Origin: HyVt-337 sp964428895
Lineage (GTDB): Bacteria; Planctomycetota; Phycisphaerae; SM23-33
Length of the DNA: 10,948 nt
Assembly: GCA_964428895.1 (NCBI GenBank)
Contig: CAYRZU010000090.1
Location: forward strand, 1-10,948
Direction: 5' to 3'
Shown here: one piece after another, positions 10,104 to 10,948 of the stretch
Layout: each line of letters begins with the position of its first letter
How positions within the stretch are numbered: the first letter of the stretch is position 1
The notes under the pieces: generated by a model
Database searches by the model: none
Told to the model about the DNA's origin: nothing
The model's input: only the letters and a program-made list of their open reading frames with translations
Made by a program: the position numbers and the translations under genes

Positions 10104-10948
10104 ATGGCCCAAGTACCGTCAGACATTGACATCTCACGTGCAGCAACCCCCAAGCCGATCACCGAGATCGCGAAGATCGCCGGGATCGATCCGAAGTTCC
10201 TCGAGCCCTATGGCGACGTCAAGGCCAAGGTCAAGCTGGAGATCCTGGAGTCGCTCAAGGACAAGCCTTCCGGCAAGTACATCGACGTGACGGCCATCAC
10301 CCCGACACCGCTGGGCGAAGGCAAGACCACCACCTCGGTGGGTCTGACCCAGGGCATGGGCGTGATCGGCAAGAACGTGCTGCTGTGCATCCGCCAACCT
10401 TCGATGGGCCCGACGTTCGGCATCAAGGGCGGGGCCGCCGGCGGCGGCTACAGCCAGGTCATCCCCATGGAGGAGTTCAACCTCCACCTGACCGGCGACC
10501 TGCACGCGGTTTCGATTGCCAACAACCTGCTGGCCGCGGCGATCGACGCTCGGATGAAGCATGAAGAGCACGCCGACGACGAGGCCTGGGCCAAGACCGG
10601 CCTGCCGCGGCTGAACATCGATTCGGACATGGTCACCTGGCGTCGTGTGGTGGATGTCAACGACGCCGCCTTGCGGAACATCGAAATCGGCAAGAGCGAC
10701 AAGTGGATGGACGGCCCGAACCGCGAGACCGGCTTCGATATCGCCGTCGCGTCGGAGATCATGGCCATCCTGGCCCTGGCGACCGACATGAAGGACATGC
10801 GGGCCCGCCTGGGTCGCATCATCATCGGCCTGAACAAAGACGGCGACCCCGTCACCGCCGAGCAAATCGGCTGTGCGGGCGCGATGATGGTCCTGATGAA
10901 GGACGCCATCAAGCCGAACCTGATGCAGACCCTGGAAGGTCAGCCCTC
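10104..10948 (+). CDS. fhs: Formate--tetrahydrofolate ligase (N-terminal part)
   Basis: This enzyme joins formate to tetrahydrofolate using ATP, giving 10-formyltetrahydrofolate for one-carbon metabolism; it acts in the cytoplasm. The window contains 281 codons, about half of the usual length of some 560 residues, and the frame is open at the edge. The ATP-binding loop TPTPLGEGKTTT is at residues 66-77. The family signature RQPSMGPTFGIKGGAAGGGY follows at 97-116, then PMEEFNLHLTGDLHAVSIANNLL with the conserved HLTGD. The region WRRVVDVNDAALRNI and the segment GFDIAVASEIMAILAL are also typical. GGAGG at 10092-10096 lies 7 nt before the ATG and fixes the start. In planctomycetes it may serve serine/glycine and purine metabolism; a Wood-Ljungdahl role cannot be judged here. 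A weak sigma70-like promoter lies upstream. Confidence 0.97.
   Translation, partial: MAQVPSDIDISRAATPKPITEIAKIAGIDPKFLEPYGDVKAKVKLEILESLKDKPSGKYIDVTAITPTPLGEGKTTTSVGLTQGMGVIGKNVLLCIRQPSMGPTFGIKGGAAGGGYSQVIPMEEFNLHLTGDLHAVSIANNLLAAAIDARMKHEEHADDEAWAKTGLPRLNIDSDMVTWRRVVDVNDAALRNIEIGKSDKWMDGPNRETGFDIAVASEIMAILALATDMKDMRARLGRIIIGLNKDGDPVTAEQIGCAGAMMVLMKDAIKPNLMQTLEGQP

Overview
The window looks like a chromosomal segment of a GC-rich Planctomycetota bacterium, most likely of the Phycisphaerae type. The evidence is two secreted proteins ending in VPEPAT-type PEP-CTERM (exosortase) sorting tails, dockerin-like calcium loops, a planctomycete-style prepilin-like protein, and AT-rich 'aaaatcgaaaatc' intergenic repeats in otherwise GC-rich DNA. 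The taxonomic call is an inference from gene content. No phage, transposase or CRISPR array is visible.

Positions 1-3594 (plus strand) hold the most interesting unit. A cobalamin (vitamin B12) riboswitch, cut at its 5' end by the window edge, is followed by an intrinsic terminator. Then come three genes in a row: a DUF4465-family PEP-CTERM protein, a second PEP-CTERM surface protein with a FENG-type beta-rich domain and four dockerin-like calcium loops, and a prepilin-like protein. A GC-rich hairpin sits in each of the two intercistronic gaps. DUF4465-type and related cell-surface proteins occur in B12-uptake loci of Bacteroidetes (from memory), so this reads as a B12-repressed, exosortase-anchored cobalamin-capture module. 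No TonB receptor or ABC transporter gene is in the window.

Positions 3722-5220 hold an aldo/keto reductase gene (minus strand), a tRNA-Ser(UGA) gene (minus strand) flanked on both sides by inverted AT-rich repeat elements, and the leader of clpB. Positions 5221-7818 (plus strand) encode a full-length ClpB disaggregase with its own ribosome binding site and a strong terminator. Positions 7889-9877 (minus strand) encode a cytoplasmic glycoside hydrolase resembling GHL6/GH151 alpha-L-fucosidases. It is divergent from a formate--tetrahydrofolate ligase gene (from 10104, plus strand) that runs off the window end. The shared 226-bp divergent region has a sigma70-like promoter, a G-rich run and three copies of a 9-bp motif.

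Apart from the riboswitch operon, the genes look like independent housekeeping or catabolic units. Long open frames opposite the real genes are GC-driven shadows and are omitted.
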